From: an uncultured Verrucomicrobia subdivision 3 bacterium
GTDB lineage: Bacteria; Verrucomicrobiota; Verrucomicrobiae; Limisphaerales; UBA11358
Assembly (NCBI GenBank): GCA_903921455.1
Contig: CAIXPZ010000128.1
Span: 1 to 5,217 of the forward strand
Length of the DNA: 5,217 nucleotides
Direction: 5' to 3'
Shown: in pieces, positions 5,161 to 5,217 of the stretch
Layout of the letters: the number at the start of each line of letters is the position of its first letter
Position numbering within the stretch: the stretch's first letter is position 1
Translations under genes and position numbers: made by a program
Notes under the pieces: generated by a model
What the model was told of the DNA's origin: nothing
Databases searched by the model: none
Seen by the model: the letters and a program-made list of their open reading frames with translations, nothing else

Positions 5161-5217
5161 CAGAAGAAGTAGTAGCTCAGTCTAGTTATAAAGGACGGCT
5201 GCTCCGTTTTCTTTTTA
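5133..5217 (+). CDS. Possible start of a further gene, cut by right edge
   Basis: From ATG 5133 the frame is open for 28 codons to the end of the window, reading MSIKGYKGITEEVVAQSSYK and then GRLLRFLF. There is a weak AAGG 10 bases upstream. The composition is AT-rich and unlike the preceding genes, and the first codons overlap the octamer array. I do not recognise the sequence, and 28 codons without a stop could be chance. If real, it would be the next gene of the element or an accessory gene of different origin. Confidence 0.3.
   Translation, partial: MSIKGYKGITEEVVAQSSYKGRLLRFLF

Noticed and set aside
5171..5217. GTAGCTCAGTC-like start of a tRNA
   Set aside because: No acceptor stem or matching D-stem (GCTC without GAGC) can be formed, and the sequence ends at the window edge.
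5192..5217. Intrinsic terminator: short hairpin ACGG-CTGCT-CCGT followed by T-rich tail
   Set aside because: There are only four canonical pairs next to the loop, extended by G-T wobbles; the stem is weak and overlaps the possible gene at 5133. It is not convincing without more sequence.

Overview
The window is a tightly packed, single-direction (+ strand) gene block that reads as the DNA-replication part of a phage, prophage or related mobile element. No structural, integrase or lysis gene lies inside it, so whether the parent element is a phage, prophage or plasmid-like element cannot be decided here. Most of the window is GC-rich. The host is probably a verrucomicrobial bacterium of the Pedosphaera/Limisphaerales type. 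This rests mainly on the REP-like repeat at 799-840, whose minus strand reads as the peptide string SSRREEAL, and on the 14-nt 'AACATTC' repeat at 1693-1720. I associate both with intergenic sequence in that group from memory, and I could not run a search.

Layout: (1) 1-792, a 5'-truncated ParB/sulfiredoxin-fold protein with a DGQHR motif. (2) 793-850, a spacer holding the REP-like stem-loop. (3) 851-1690, a protein with an N-terminal DNA-binding-like region, a proline-rich linker and a CxxC-CxxC zinc knuckle; its gene contains a perfect 18-bp palindrome. (4) 1691-1758, a spacer with a 14-nt tandem repeat. (5) 1759-3438, a superfamily 2 helicase with all main motifs intact. (6) 3435-3854, a VRR-NUC type PD-(D/E)xK nuclease whose N-terminal linker is partly encoded by a 7-nt repeat. 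(7) 3851-4663, a small zinc-finger/TOPRIM primase. (8) 4660-5031, a DUF1376/YdaU-like protein, probably a replication-initiation or loader-type protein, whose tail looks frameshifted or eroded. (9) About 5045-5217, an abruptly AT-rich stretch with a CAGAAT triplet repeat, an 8-nt periodic array and the possible start of another gene running off the right edge.

The helicase, nuclease, primase and DUF1376 genes are joined by three successive 4-bp ATGA stop/start overlaps (3435, 3851, 4660), so they are very likely translated as one coupled set. The inferred logic is that the ParB-like and zinc-knuckle proteins act as DNA-binding or regulatory partners, the helicase and nuclease remodel or process DNA, the primase lays primers and the DUF1376 protein helps initiation. 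No DNA polymerase is visible. The least ordinary aspect is that three different chromosomal-style short repeats sit at or just inside gene boundaries of this phage-like module, and that an AT-rich, iteron-like array follows the last coupled gene. I see no wholly new defence or RNA-guided system. The minus strand shows only shadow frames.
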